DNA from: Sinomonas humi
Lineage (GTDB): Bacteria > Actinomycetota > Actinomycetes > Actinomycetales > Micrococcaceae
NCBI RefSeq assembly: GCF_000802235.1
Contig: NZ_JTDL01000078.1
Span: 1 to 32,294 of the forward strand
Reading direction: 5' to 3'
DNA: 32,294 nt
A program made the position numbers and the translations under genes. The notes under the pieces are model-generated. The model made no database searches, was not told the DNA's origin, and worked only from the letters and a program-made list of their open reading frames with translations. This document shows positions 7,349-15,499 of the stretch, one piece after another (the first letter of the stretch is position 1; each line of letters starts with the position of its first letter).

Positions 7349-7732
7349 ATGAGCATCGATTCGATCGTCGGAGCGGCGTACGGCCGTACGGCCCGGCTGG
7401 GGATCCGCGAGATCGTCCGGCAGCTGAACGGCTCGCTGGGTCCGACCCTGGTCGCGGCCCTTGCCGGGGCGAAGGACCCGAAGATCTCCTACCGCTGGGC
7501 CAGGACCGACGGCCCCGAGCCCCGGGACGAGGCACAGGCGTGCCTCGTGCTCGCGCACCGGGCCTGGCAGCTTGTCGCCGACGTCGAAGGCGACCATGTG
7601 GCCCGGCTGTGGTTCGTGGGGGCGAATCCCTACCTCGGCGAGGTGTCCCCGGTCGAGGCGATCAGCCAGAACCGTGCGGCCGAGGTGATGGCGGCGGCCA
7701 AGGCGATGGTCGAGGACGGCTTCGCCGGATGA
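7349..7732 (+). CDS. Xre/MbcA/ParS-type antitoxin (DUF2384-like)
   Basis: A 127-aa protein with the layout of RES-partner antitoxins: an N-terminal helix-turn-helix region (about residues 15-55) and a C-terminal toxin-binding domain with RLWFVGANPYLGEVSPVEAI, the N-P-x-L-G pattern of this group. It would bind and block the RES toxin encoded next and repress its own operon. ATG 7349 is preferred because AAGGTGG lies 8 bases upstream; GTG 7328 is in frame but has no ribosome site. Its stop overlaps the toxin start as ATGA, so the two genes are translationally coupled in the usual antitoxin-first order. Confidence 0.8.
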   Translation: MSIDSIVGAAYGRTARLGIREIVRQLNGSLGPTLVAALAGAKDPKISYRWARTDGPEPRDEAQACLVLAHRAWQLVADVEGDHVARLWFVGANPYLGEVSPVEAISQNRAAEVMAAAKAMVEDGFAG

Positions 7733-8499
7733 CGCCGGGGGTCTGTTCGAGGACTGGCCTGGCGTACACCGAGGGGGCGGTCGAGGGCTGGCGGATCGCC
7801 AAGACCTCCTATGGCCCGCTCAGCCCTGTGGCCCGCGAGGCGGGTGAAGACCCTTCGGGCTGGTACCGATTCGACACGCTCGGGTCGACCGTCTACTTAG
7901 CCGAGACCCGCAGGACGGCGTTCGCCGAGACCCTTGCCATGGCTCGCAACGTGGCCGGGTACAGGACTGCCACGGTGTTCGCCGCCGAGCACTTCGGCAT
8001 CGGCCTCGAGGAGGCCGAGCGGATGGTTCGCAAGGACTGGGAGCGGATCGGGCTGATGGCGCCGGGGTGGATCCCGGCGATCTGGCGGGACAGCCGGCTG
8101 ATGTACCGCATCCGGGTCGAGTCCCCACGGCGGTGGATAGACCTCACTGCGGCTGAATCCATCGCCGTGCTCAACAATGAGCTCGGCCCGCAGCTCGCGA
8201 CGATCACGGATCCGCCGCTCGAGCAGGTCACCCTCAGCACCCTCACCGGCGAGAACCGCCGGGCCACGACCATGGTCGCCGGCTGGCTCCGGGGCCTCCT
8301 GCTCGACGACGGCTCGTACCCGGCCGGGGTCCGCTTCGCGAGCAAGTACGGCTCCGGTGTCTGCTGGGCCCACTGGCTCCGGCGCCGCGACACAGGAGTG
8401 GGCCCTGATCCCGTGGCCGTCATGTCGAGCACTCACATCAGCCACGACGATCCGGACCTCGAAGCCGTGCTTCAGCTCTACCGGCTCAAGACCCGCTGA
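7729..8499 (+). CDS. RES-domain toxin
   Basis: A 256-aa RES-family protein. Visible family features are an N-terminal GWRIAKTSYGP (Arg22), WYRFDTLGSTVYLAETRRTAFAETL with conserved Tyr and Glu residues, and a C-terminal AGVRFASKYGSGVC that carries the Ser. RES toxins such as MbcT degrade NAD+ by phosphorolysis or hydrolysis and stop growth when the antitoxin is lost. At 256 aa it is somewhat longer than many RES toxins. ATG 7729 overlaps the antitoxin stop by 4 bp. The following gap of about 266 bp before the GNAT gene has no further gene that I can see. Confidence 0.85.
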   Translation: MTPGVCSRTGLAYTEGAVEGWRIAKTSYGPLSPVAREAGEDPSGWYRFDTLGSTVYLAETRRTAFAETLAMARNVAGYRTATVFAAEHFGIGLEEAERMVRKDWERIGLMAPGWIPAIWRDSRLMYRIRVESPRRWIDLTAAESIAVLNNELGPQLATITDPPLEQVTLSTLTGENRRATTMVAGWLRGLLLDDGSYPAGVRFASKYGSGVCWAHWLRRRDTGVGPDPVAVMSSTHISHDDPDLEAVLQLYRLKTR

Positions 8500-8765
8500 G
8501 GCAGACGGGAGCCGACGCCGCGGGCGCGTGAAGCATCTGCGAAATGGCGCGGACGACCCTCTCAGTCCCCGTCAATAGGCCCGCCGCCCAGGTCCCCAAG
8601 CAATCATTTGCGTACGTGCTGTGGGGTCGGATTGATGCGGCACCGTGGTGAGGGGCCGCATCCACGGTGATGGGCCGGCTTACGGGCACAAGCTGAGAGG
8701 TGACCAGGCTGCCACCCGCTCAGACAGGTCCCGGAACGGCCATTCATCGTTGATAGCGTTCGTGT

Positions 8766-9326
8766 ATGTTCGTTCCATCCTCCCCGTACCGCGAACCAGG
8801 GTTCGGCGCATGGAAGCAAGGGTTGGAGGCTTTGCCGCCTTCGGAGGTCTTGATCCGCGAGGCGGAGGAGACGGCGCAGGACGGTCGCTGGATGCGTTGG
8901 ATACAGGCAGGCTGCGAGTCAACCTACATTCAGTCTGTCGAATACAACGTGTCGAAGATTGCGCAGCAGTTCGTCTTGTTGGCAGAGATCGCTGATTGTC
9001 CTGTCGGTCTTTGTTGTGTGGCCGCGGGTCGAACCGATTCCGACCCGATCTTCATTCAGCTGGTTGCAGTAGTTCCCTCTGCGCGGCGACGAGGGGTAGG
9101 ACTGGCGCTCCTCAGCGCGGCCGCCGGGTGGCAACCGCAACGCGACATCGCGATGGCCACTCTTGACGACAACGTCGCCGCGCGAAGGCTGAATAAGCGT
9201 TTCGCTCAATCGATCGGTGGGGACATCCAGCGTGTTCCCGTCCGCCGGTTCCGGCCGTTCGATCTAGGAATCGCTCCAGGCGAGCATCACCGTCCCTGGA
9301 TGATCGACCGTCAGAAGCATGCGTGA
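8766..9326 (+). CDS. GNAT-family N-acetyltransferase
   Basis: A 186-aa protein with a recognisable acetyl-CoA-binding motif A: IQLVAVVPSARRRGVGLALLS, the R/Q-x-x-G-x-G/A loop. It is followed by ATLDDNVAARRLNKRF, as in GNAT enzymes where the substrate helix follows. The acceptor is unknown. No ribosome site precedes ATG 8766. A TAGCGT box at 8754-8759 would place transcription start at or near the ATG, so a leaderless mRNA, common in Actinomycetota, is possible. Base composition from here through the SIR2 gene is visibly less GC-rich than the flanks, a sign of separate origin. The gene stands alone and converges on herA. Confidence 0.75.
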   Translation: MFVPSSPYREPGFGAWKQGLEALPPSEVLIREAEETAQDGRWMRWIQAGCESTYIQSVEYNVSKIAQQFVLLAEIADCPVGLCCVAAGRTDSDPIFIQLVAVVPSARRRGVGLALLSAAAGWQPQRDIAMATLDDNVAARRLNKRFAQSIGGDIQRVPVRRFRPFDLGIAPGEHHRPWMIDRQKHA

Positions 9327-9438
9327 GCGATCCCTCACGGGACGAAATGTCGAGGTTCCCGGTCGACGTCCGAGAGGTGGATGCGGACTGGATGGCGGAG
9401 TCACCGGGACTTGACCGAAGTCAGCACAAAAGGACGCG

Positions 9439-11433
9439 TCAGAAGGGTGGATCGTCGTCGCTTTCTGGGGTTGTGCCGATGATCCACCAGGGATCGTCCG
9501 GGTCCTCGTCGGGTTCCTCTGGCGGGAGCGGCTTCAGCCACTCATCCGTGACTGACATTGTCCTGCTGTTCGGCTCCGACTCTGGCGGGAGCGAACTGAT
9601 CTTCACGATCACGGGCACCTGTGCGGAGACTCCGGCGACCACGCAGACGCCCCTCGGGAGGATTGGGAGTTGCTCAAAGGAGACCCGGTCGAGGTAGGCG
9701 ACAGCCTTCTCGATAGCCTGGACATCGAGGTTGTTCACGAGCCGGTGGAGGAAGTAGTTGTGAAGCTGGGAGATGATCGTTGGCGAGATGTCGTGGGGCC
9801 GCTGGCTCGCGAGCGTGAGGAAGACGCCGAACTTACGGCCTTCCTTGACGATCTCTTCGAAGGTCTCTAGGCGGTAGTCCCGCCACGCCTCGCTTTCGCG
9901 CGACGACTCCAGTGACAGGATGTTGTGAGCCTCATCGATGATCAGGTTCAAGTACCGCTGATTCGTCGGATCCTTCTCCTTCTTTCGGTCATACAGGTGT
10001 TTGCAGAGGAGCATCGGGATGACCTTGCGCATCGAGAGGTTCACGTCGCGGAGCGATACGACGATCAGCGGCTCGTTGTATGTCTCGTTGTCGTCGGCGA
10101 CGATGAGCTTCTTGATATCCGGGACTCGCGTTTCGAGGCGTTTGATTAGTGGCGAGAGATGCTCGCGGTTCGAGAATCCGCTGATGATGTCGTTGTAGTA
10201 CTGGAGGACGATCTTAAACCGGATCAGGTCGACGCCGGGCTCGATCGCCGAGAAATCAATCGGCAGCTGAACGACCTTGTCCTTCGTGAGCGATTCCCAA
10301 GCGGCATGGTCCGGGTCGATGTAGTTGGACCACGGTCCCCAGAAGAACTTCCCCATCGTTGCGTTGTAGTGCAGGTTCGTCTGGAAGTCGTCGATCAAGT
10401 CGGCCAACTCTTGTGGGGCGGCCGATCCCAGGCAACTCTGCACCTCGGCGAGAAGGTTGAGCACCGTCTGGCGATCGAGAGACTTATCGTTGCTCTTGGT
10501 CGCCCGAAGGACCATGTCGCCGAGCACCGCGAGAAGGTCGGAGGGATCCCCTATCCGACGGTCCCAGTAGTCGCTGTTGAGCACGCGACCGAGGAAGGGG
10601 GCCTGGGTCTTCTCTGTGGCGTCCAACAGGACCGTCCAGAACGCAAGGTCGTGCATTGCACTCGAAGGGAGCGGCAACTTCGGTGCATCGGCGGAGCGCG
10701 TGCTGAGGGCGTACTCGCGCTTGTTCGCCTCACCAGTCACGGCCTTGGTCGAGCGTCGGTCACTGCCAGCGCTGTCGCTGTTGCGGTTGAGGTACTCACC
10801 ATTGAAGTCGATCAACACGAACTGCGACCGCTCTCGGAAGCTCGCGACTCCTCCGTAGAGCTCAAACAATTCGTGGTACAGCTTGGCGAGGGTGTAGGAC
10901 TTGCCACTGCCGGTGTTTCCGAAGATCCCTACGTGACTGGCAAAGATGGCGTTGACGCCGACCGAAACAGCCTGGGTTGGCTCCATCGCGAGCACGCCGA
11001 TCTCGATAGGAATGTCGGATTCGTCGACGAAGGCGTGGATGAGACCGAACTCGGCCTCGGTGAGAATGAAGCACTCGTTGTCGAGCAGAGGCATCTCGCG
11101 GATGCCGCGCTCGAAGCGACCCCTCTCGATGTAGCCGACGAGGCTGACTTGGAGTTGGCGGGACATCGGGTCGACGCCGCGTCGGTAGACCGCCGATGCA
11201 CCGCGGTCTTCCTCGATAACCTCGCCGTCGACCTTGGCGATCAGCTCCGAGAAGCCTTTGACGATCTTGAGGTAGCCGCCCACAGCCACGTTGCGGACGA
11301 TGCCGCCTTGGAAGAGCAGGTGTGAGTTGTTCTTGAGCTTGTCGACGGAGACACGGACCTGCCGACCCTCCACAGAGACGACTCGACCGACCCGAAATAC
11401 CGTGTCTTGCTCCAAGGAGTCGCCCTCAAACAA
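9439..11433 (-). CDS. herA: HerA-like ATPase of a SIR2-HerA defence system
   Basis: A 664-aa HerA/FtsK-type hexameric ATPase. The N-terminal HAS-barrel is seen as VFRVGRVVSVEGRQVRV (12-28). Walker A is GNTGSGKS (172-179), Walker B LNLIIDEAH (495-503), and SQRPHDIS (543-550) carries a likely arginine finger. The C-terminus is acidic (PEEPDEDPDDPWW). HerA proteins next to SIR2 genes assemble with SIR2 into large complexes that abort phage infection by NAD+ depletion and/or DNA cleavage (the family called SIR2-HerA or Nezha). I chose TTG 11433, with GAAGAGGG 5 bases upstream and an 8-bp overlap with the SIR2 stop; the longer frame to 11517 would overlap SIR2 by 92 bp. Confidence 0.88.
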   Translation of the reverse strand: MFEGDSLEQDTVFRVGRVVSVEGRQVRVSVDKLKNNSHLLFQGGIVRNVAVGGYLKIVKGFSELIAKVDGEVIEEDRGASAVYRRGVDPMSRQLQVSLVGYIERGRFERGIREMPLLDNECFILTEAEFGLIHAFVDESDIPIEIGVLAMEPTQAVSVGVNAIFASHVGIFGNTGSGKSYTLAKLYHELFELYGGVASFRERSQFVLIDFNGEYLNRNSDSAGSDRRSTKAVTGEANKREYALSTRSADAPKLPLPSSAMHDLAFWTVLLDATEKTQAPFLGRVLNSDYWDRRIGDPSDLLAVLGDMVLRATKSNDKSLDRQTVLNLLAEVQSCLGSAAPQELADLIDDFQTNLHYNATMGKFFWGPWSNYIDPDHAAWESLTKDKVVQLPIDFSAIEPGVDLIRFKIVLQYYNDIISGFSNREHLSPLIKRLETRVPDIKKLIVADDNETYNEPLIVVSLRDVNLSMRKVIPMLLCKHLYDRKKEKDPTNQRYLNLIIDEAHNILSLESSRESEAWRDYRLETFEEIVKEGRKFGVFLTLASQRPHDISPTIISQLHNYFLHRLVNNLDVQAIEKAVAYLDRVSFEQLPILPRGVCVVAGVSAQVPVIVKISSLPPESEPNSRTMSVTDEWLKPLPPEEPDEDPDDPWWIIGTTPESDDDPPF

Positions 11434-12691
11434 CCGTGCCCTCTTCCCTGGGGATTCGGATGTCCAACTCGATGCGCTGATCTGTTGAGGGAAACTTGTC
11501 CGCAATGATCGGAACAAAGTAGTCGCTCGTCACGACGTCGAGTGATGCCTTCATCTCCGCTGCGCCATCCTCCGGCTCCGGGGGCACGACGAAGAGGATG
11601 TTGGTGTTCTTGACGTCGGTGTCAGGGATCAGCTTCTGATACTCGGCGAGGTCCGTCCGCGAGTAGCAAAAGACGATCACCTGAAGCGTCGGGTTGGACC
11701 TCGCTGCCCGGACGACGACGTCGCGAAGGTGTTCGTCGCGGAACGAAAAACCATGGACAAACAGGACGCTGTTTTCCTTTTCCAGCTCGTTGGCGAACCG
11801 GCGGATCAGCTCGTAATAGGTCTCGTTGAGAACAGTGGTGGCGAACTTGCGCTTGTCAGGATTGACGATGCCGAGTCTGTCGTACGCATCGGTGAACCGG
11901 GCAACCGTCGCCGGGACTGCGCTTGTCGGCGCCTTCGGGATCAGTGCAGCTGCATCAACTTGGTCCCCGTCGGTGATTGCGATGAGGTCGCCTCGCGCTG
12001 CATCGAGCGCCCGCTGGACCTCGGACACCAGTGAGAGTCCGTGGTCGAAGATGATCTCGGTCCGCTCCGGCGAACGGTGCTCTTGTAGCCAACCCACTGA
12101 GCCGTGGATCTTGACCAGGTTGAACACCGGAACCTCTGAGCGCTGCTCGAACCTACTTGCCATGCGCAGCCGGATCGTGTTGAAGTCCCCTAGGTCGAAG
12201 CGCGGACGGATCTTGCCGCTGAACCCGTCGCTGAAGTCGATGCCCATTTGCTCCAGCGCAACCTCGAAGACCATGTCGACGTTGGTCGTGAAGATGTTCG
12301 CCTGCTTTGCGAGGATCGAGCTGTGCCGCTTGAGGAGGATGCGGTTGAGGGTCCGAAGGAACTTGGCGTAAGAGGTCAGGACGTCTTCGGTGTCCGCGTG
12401 GCGCTCGACCACTTTGAGGTTGGGGGTGAGCACCGAGTCGAAGAAGTAGGCCTGGATAGAGGCCTTCACGACTGCCTTGACGTCATCGGCGGCCGTCGAC
12501 TCTGCGACCTGCGTCAGGGCGTCCTCGACGTTGCCGAGCAGACCGAAGAACGACGAGGGCGTCCCTGCCCCGATGAGGAAGTTCAGGTGGGAGTCCTGGA
12601 CTATGGTGCGCAGCCTGTCCGGGCTGATCCCGTTGGCAAGACTGCCTGGCACCGGTTTGTGCGGGACGCCGTTGATGCTGACCTCGGCCAT
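11426..12691 (-). CDS. SIR2-family NADase of a SIR2-HerA defence system
   Basis: A 421-aa protein with an N-terminal SIR2 fold. NAD-binding motif NFLIGAGTPSSFFG (37-50), catalytic Asn in FTTNVDMVFE (Asn137) and catalytic His in VKIHGSVGW (His196) are all present; FVHGFSFRDEH (311-321) matches the GxSxxDxH element seen in defence SIR2 proteins. No zinc-ribbon cysteines of deacetylase sirtuins are visible, which fits an NADase role. The start ATG 12691 has AAGGAG 4 bases upstream, and its A is shared with the stop codon of the preceding 30-aa ORF. The order SIR2 then HerA, with overlapping ends, is the standard one for this system. Confidence 0.88.
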   Translation of the reverse strand: MAEVSINGVPHKPVPGSLANGISPDRLRTIVQDSHLNFLIGAGTPSSFFGLLGNVEDALTQVAESTAADDVKAVVKASIQAYFFDSVLTPNLKVVERHADTEDVLTSYAKFLRTLNRILLKRHSSILAKQANIFTTNVDMVFEVALEQMGIDFSDGFSGKIRPRFDLGDFNTIRLRMASRFEQRSEVPVFNLVKIHGSVGWLQEHRSPERTEIIFDHGLSLVSEVQRALDAARGDLIAITDGDQVDAAALIPKAPTSAVPATVARFTDAYDRLGIVNPDKRKFATTVLNETYYELIRRFANELEKENSVLFVHGFSFRDEHLRDVVVRAARSNPTLQVIVFCYSRTDLAEYQKLIPDTDVKNTNILFVVPPEPEDGAAEMKASLDVVTSDYFVPIIADKFPSTDQRIELDIRIPREEGTVV

Positions 12692-12783
12692 CAGGCTCCT
12701 TTGCCTTCGCGGATAGAGGTGGCCTCGAAGTCTACGATCGGCTGCTGGAAGTCCCGGTTGTTCTTCTTAGCCACGAACTTCAC
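12691..12783 (-). CDS. Short 30-residue ORF coupled to SIR2
   Basis: A GTG-initiated ORF of 30 codons, starting MKFVAKKNNRDFQQP and ending IREGKGA. Its start overlaps the stop of the 96-aa gene as GTGA, and its stop overlaps the SIR2 start as TGATG. Such tight coupling on both sides argues that it is translated, or at least that ribosomes pass through it to reach the SIR2 start. The ribosome site for SIR2 (AAGGAG) lies inside its last codons. The peptide is basic at its N-terminus. I recognise no family. It might be a real microprotein, or a coupling device left after a longer gene was trimmed. Confidence 0.5.
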   Translation of the reverse strand: MKFVAKKNNRDFQQPIVDFEATSIREGKGA

Positions 12784-13070
12784 TCTTCGGACGTGCGCTG
12801 GCGGGGTGCTGTGCGCGCCTTGCGGGGCCGTCCTCCGAGCTTCTTTGCGGGAGGCTCGATGCCGAAGCCCTTTAGGTCTGAGTCAGTCCAGCCCTGTCGC
12901 AGGGCGGCGCGGTATTTGGCGAGGTGCTCATTGTCGGCTGCGGAGAGTTCGACGCGTGCGTCGGCGCTTCGTTTAGCGGCGTTGGCGTACTCCCGGACGG
13001 CGGCGATGCGCTCGTTGCGGTCCTGCTCGATTCTGCGGTGCGCGGCCTCTTCGATCTGCTGGATGTCCAT
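12780..13070 (-). CDS. Small AT-hook-like protein, mobilization accessory or defence operon leader
   Basis: A 96-aa protein, helical and charged over residues 1-60 (likely coiled coil: EEAAHRRIEQDRNERIAAVREY), followed by a basic tail with LGGRPRKAR (78-86). The Gly-Arg-Pro core flanked by basic residues is an AT-hook-type minor-groove DNA-binding motif. Position gives two readings: it is divergent from mobC across the probable oriT, as relaxosome accessory proteins often are, yet it is coupled by overlaps to the 30-aa ORF and SIR2, which would make it part of the defence transcript. The upstream ribosome site is weak. I cannot assign a named family. Confidence 0.6.
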   Translation of the reverse strand: MDIQQIEEAAHRRIEQDRNERIAAVREYANAAKRSADARVELSAADNEHLAKYRAALRQGWTDSDLKGFGIEPPAKKLGGRPRKARTAPRQRTSEE

Positions 13071-13337
13071 GCCGCCAGACTACGGGCGGCGACCCTCTCC
13101 GCCCTGCCGCGCCACGGTGTTTGTGCGAGCGTTGTACATCCGCGGAGCGGACTCTTGGACGGAAGCCGCGCATGAGGTTTCGAAAACCGCACAACTACTC
13201 ATCGGAGGAGCAAGCTATACATTTACCCGGGGGTAAATGGCGTGTCGTCCCCGGGGCGGTGCCCGGGTCCTTGGCAGACTGGGGTCTGGTTCCCCGAGGT
13301 TTCGGGGTCGCTGCGCTGGGCGGGGGAGGGAGTGGTC
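13071..13337. other. Probable oriT / divergent regulatory region
   Basis: The 267-bp gap between the AT-hook-like gene and mobC is where a mobilizable element normally carries its transfer origin. It contains a perfect 20-bp palindromic hairpin (13220-13239), a smaller one, GGTTT-CGA-AAACC (13176-13188), and several CCCGGG-rich repeats. No nic consensus that I know well is visible, so the nick site is not assigned. The same region must hold the promoters for both divergent operons. Confidence 0.45.
13220..13239. repeat. Perfect inverted repeat in the mob intergenic region
   Basis: CATTTACCC and GGGTAAATG are perfect complements around a 2-bp GG centre, in an otherwise GC-rich gap. It lies about 100 bp before mobC, directly after TATAC. 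It could be the relaxase recognition hairpin of oriT or an operator controlling the mob genes. Confidence 0.6.
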
Positions 13338-13727
13338 GTGGCCGAGCCGAAGGCAGCTCGTCTTGGGAAGTCGCGGCGCGACAGCACCCCGGGTGGGCGG
13401 ACCAGGAGGGTCGAGGTGTACGTCACGGAGGCGGAGAAGGCGGCTCTGGTTGTGCGTGCTTCGCAGGCGAACGTGAGCGTGCCGCGGCTGCTGTTCGAAG
13501 GCGCGTTCGCGGCGGCGGGGGAGGCCGCTCATGACCGGCGCAATCTGGCCGCGGAGCTGCTGGGGATCCGGACCCTGCTGGGTGCGGTGTCGAACAATGT
13601 GAACCAGATCGCCCGGCACGCGAACGCGACCGGGGAATTCCCGGACGACGCTGCCGCTGCCGTGGCCGTGGCGCGCCGGCTCATGGCGCGGATCGACGAG
13701 GCCGTGGTGGCGGTGATGCGTCCATGA
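13338..13727 (+). CDS. mobC: MobC-type relaxosome accessory protein
   Basis: A 129-aa protein of the plasmid mobilization relaxosome (MobC) family. It opens with a basic segment and a predicted ribbon-helix-helix-like strand, RRVEVYVTEAEKAAL, then RASQANVSVPRLLFEGA. The family core, LLGIRTLLGAVSNNVNQIARHANATGEFP, is clear. MobC helps separate the strands at oriT and guides the relaxase. GTG 13338 is chosen because GGAGG lies about 7 bases upstream; the open frame continues further up without a better site. It overlaps the relaxase start by 4 bp (ATGA), so the two are coupled. Confidence 0.85.
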   Translation: MAEPKAARLGKSRRDSTPGGRTRRVEVYVTEAEKAALVVRASQANVSVPRLLFEGAFAAAGEAAHDRRNLAAELLGIRTLLGAVSNNVNQIARHANATGEFPDDAAAAVAVARRLMARIDEAVVAVMRP

Positions 13728-15334
13728 TGCCGAACGTGACCAAGGGCGAGCGGATGATCGGGCTGATCAACTACCTCGTGGGCCCGGGCCGGGCGAACGA
13801 GCACAGGGACCAGCGCCTGGTCGCCGCCTCCGACATCATCGTCGACGCCGAGGCCGGGGAGCGGCTCGATGCAGAGTCGGCCCTGAAGCTGGGCAGGGAG
13901 ATGGATATCCCAAGGGCCGTCTTCGGTGCCGGGAAACTGGGTGCCAAGCACGTCCTGCACGTCTCGCTGAGCCTGCCCGCCGACGAGGGCCAGATCAGCG
14001 ACGAGGCGTGGGCGAAGGTCGCCCACGGCTTCGCGGAGAGGATGGGCTTCACCGGTGCCGACGGCAAGCCGCCGTGCCGGTGGATCGCGATCCACCACGG
14101 CCCCAGCAAGGCCGGCAACGACCACATCCACCTGGCCGTGTCGATGGTCCGCGAGGACGGCACCCGGTGGAGCCAGCACAACGACTTCAGACGCGCCCAG
14201 GCCGCCTGCGCCGAGCTCGAAGCCGAGCACGGGCTGCGCGTCGTCCGGGGTGTCCATTCCGAGCGCGGCTACCACCCCAAGGAGCGCGAACGCGCCACCG
14301 CCAAGGGCGCACCCGGGCTGGACCGCGAGACGCTCCAGCGCGCCCTCCGGGCCTCGTCCACCGCGAGCCTGGACGAGGCCGAGTTCGTCCGCCGCCTGCG
14401 CCGCACCGGGATCCTCGTCCGCCCCCGCTTCGCCCACGGGGACACCGCCACGGTCACCGGCTACTCGGTCGCACTCCGCCCCCAGAGCAGGGCGGAGAGG
14501 CCCGTGTGGTTCGGCGGCGGTAGGATCGCCCGCGACCTGGCCCTCCCGCAGCTGCGCAAGGGCTGGACCCTCACCGAGGAGACCACCACGGCTGCGAGGG
14601 CCGAATGGCAGGCCGCCGCCAACGGCAAGCGCCCGACCACCCAGGGGCGCGAGGCCCGGGTGCCGACCGCTGCCGAGTGGGAGAAGGCCACAGCAGAGGT
14701 CGGGGAACTGTTCGAGCGGATGAAGACGATCCCGCTGACCGACGATGCCCTGTGGGCGCAGTTCGCCCGCGAGACCTCCGGGGCGTTCGCGGCCTGGAGC
14801 CTGCGCACCGAACCTGTCCCCGGGCCCTTGGCCGAGACCGCCAAGGCCCTCTCCCGCACCGCCCAGCTGCGCCGCTTCCCGCCCCGCACCGAGCACGCCC
14901 CGATGCCCAGTGCGAAGGGCGCCGGCATGCTGCTCATGCAGACGGCCGTGGGTCCCTCCACCGCCGCGGGGCACGCCCTGCTCCTGGCCCAGCTGCGCAA
15001 CACCATGCGCGCCCTCCACGACATGCACAAGGCCTCCGGCAGGCTGCAGGACGCCGAACGCATCAGGACCGCAGCCATGGACAGGCTCACCGCCGTACGC
15101 GGGAACCTCCAGACCCTCCAGGAACAGCACCTCGCCGCCCAGGCTACGGCGTCGGGAGCGTCACGGTGGCTTGCCGCCGCCCCGATCGTCGAGAGCGAGC
15201 AGGACCACGCCCGGCGCCTCGCCGCCCAGTCATTCCCCACCACCCCGGCAAGGGTCCCCGGCACCGCACCGGAGAGGGCCCCCAGCAGCACAGTCCGGCC
15301 AGGCGGGGACAAGGACCGGGGGAGGGGCCGCTAG
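13724..15334 (+). CDS. Relaxase / mobilization nuclease
   Basis: A 536-aa relaxase. The N-terminal third holds the nuclease: INYLVG with candidate catalytic Tyr17, KHVLHVSLSLPADEG (motif with the first conserved strand), and the metal-binding histidine triad region IAIHHGPSKAGNDHIHLAVS (His124, His125, His134, His136). The rest is helical and ends in a basic, Gly-rich tail. It would nick oriT, stay bound to the 5' end and lead the strand into a recipient; no type IV secretion genes are in the window, so the element looks mobilizable rather than self-transmissible. Length is moderate for the family, and the gene appears intact. Confidence 0.87.
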   Translation: MMPNVTKGERMIGLINYLVGPGRANEHRDQRLVAASDIIVDAEAGERLDAESALKLGREMDIPRAVFGAGKLGAKHVLHVSLSLPADEGQISDEAWAKVAHGFAERMGFTGADGKPPCRWIAIHHGPSKAGNDHIHLAVSMVREDGTRWSQHNDFRRAQAACAELEAEHGLRVVRGVHSERGYHPKERERATAKGAPGLDRETLQRALRASSTASLDEAEFVRRLRRTGILVRPRFAHGDTATVTGYSVALRPQSRAERPVWFGGGRIARDLALPQLRKGWTLTEETTTAARAEWQAAANGKRPTTQGREARVPTAAEWEKATAEVGELFERMKTIPLTDDALWAQFARETSGAFAAWSLRTEPVPGPLAETAKALSRTAQLRRFPPRTEHAPMPSAKGAGMLLMQTAVGPSTAAGHALLLAQLRNTMRALHDMHKASGRLQDAERIRTAAMDRLTAVRGNLQTLQEQHLAAQATASGASRWLAAAPIVESEQDHARRLAAQSFPTTPARVPGTAPERAPSSTVRPGGDKDRGRGR

Positions 15335-15499
15335 CTCCCGTGAGACCGGGGCAGCGGGCCTGGCGAACCGCGGCGCGTCGGTGCAGCGGGGCTAGATCCT
15401 CGCATGGAACCGGGGGAGGCGGCCCTGGGCTTGTACACGAGACTCGGCCTTAACGACGGGACGGGCGGCGCTTGCATGGGTCTGGCCCTTCTGGCCGTG

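Noticed and set aside
9323-9697. A 124-codon + strand frame overlapping the GNAT stop by 4 bp
   Set aside because: The overlap looked like an operon, but most of the frame is antisense to the acidic C-terminus of HerA and is a low-complexity Ser/Gly shadow.
11434-11517. Upstream extension of HerA to 11517
   Set aside because: It would overlap SIR2 by 92 bp; TTG 11433 has a good ribosome site and gives the expected HAS-barrel N-terminus.
13529-15130. A 533-codon minus-strand open frame under the relaxase
   Set aside because: Gly/Ala/Leu-rich shadow of the relaxase, which has its own motifs and a coupled start.
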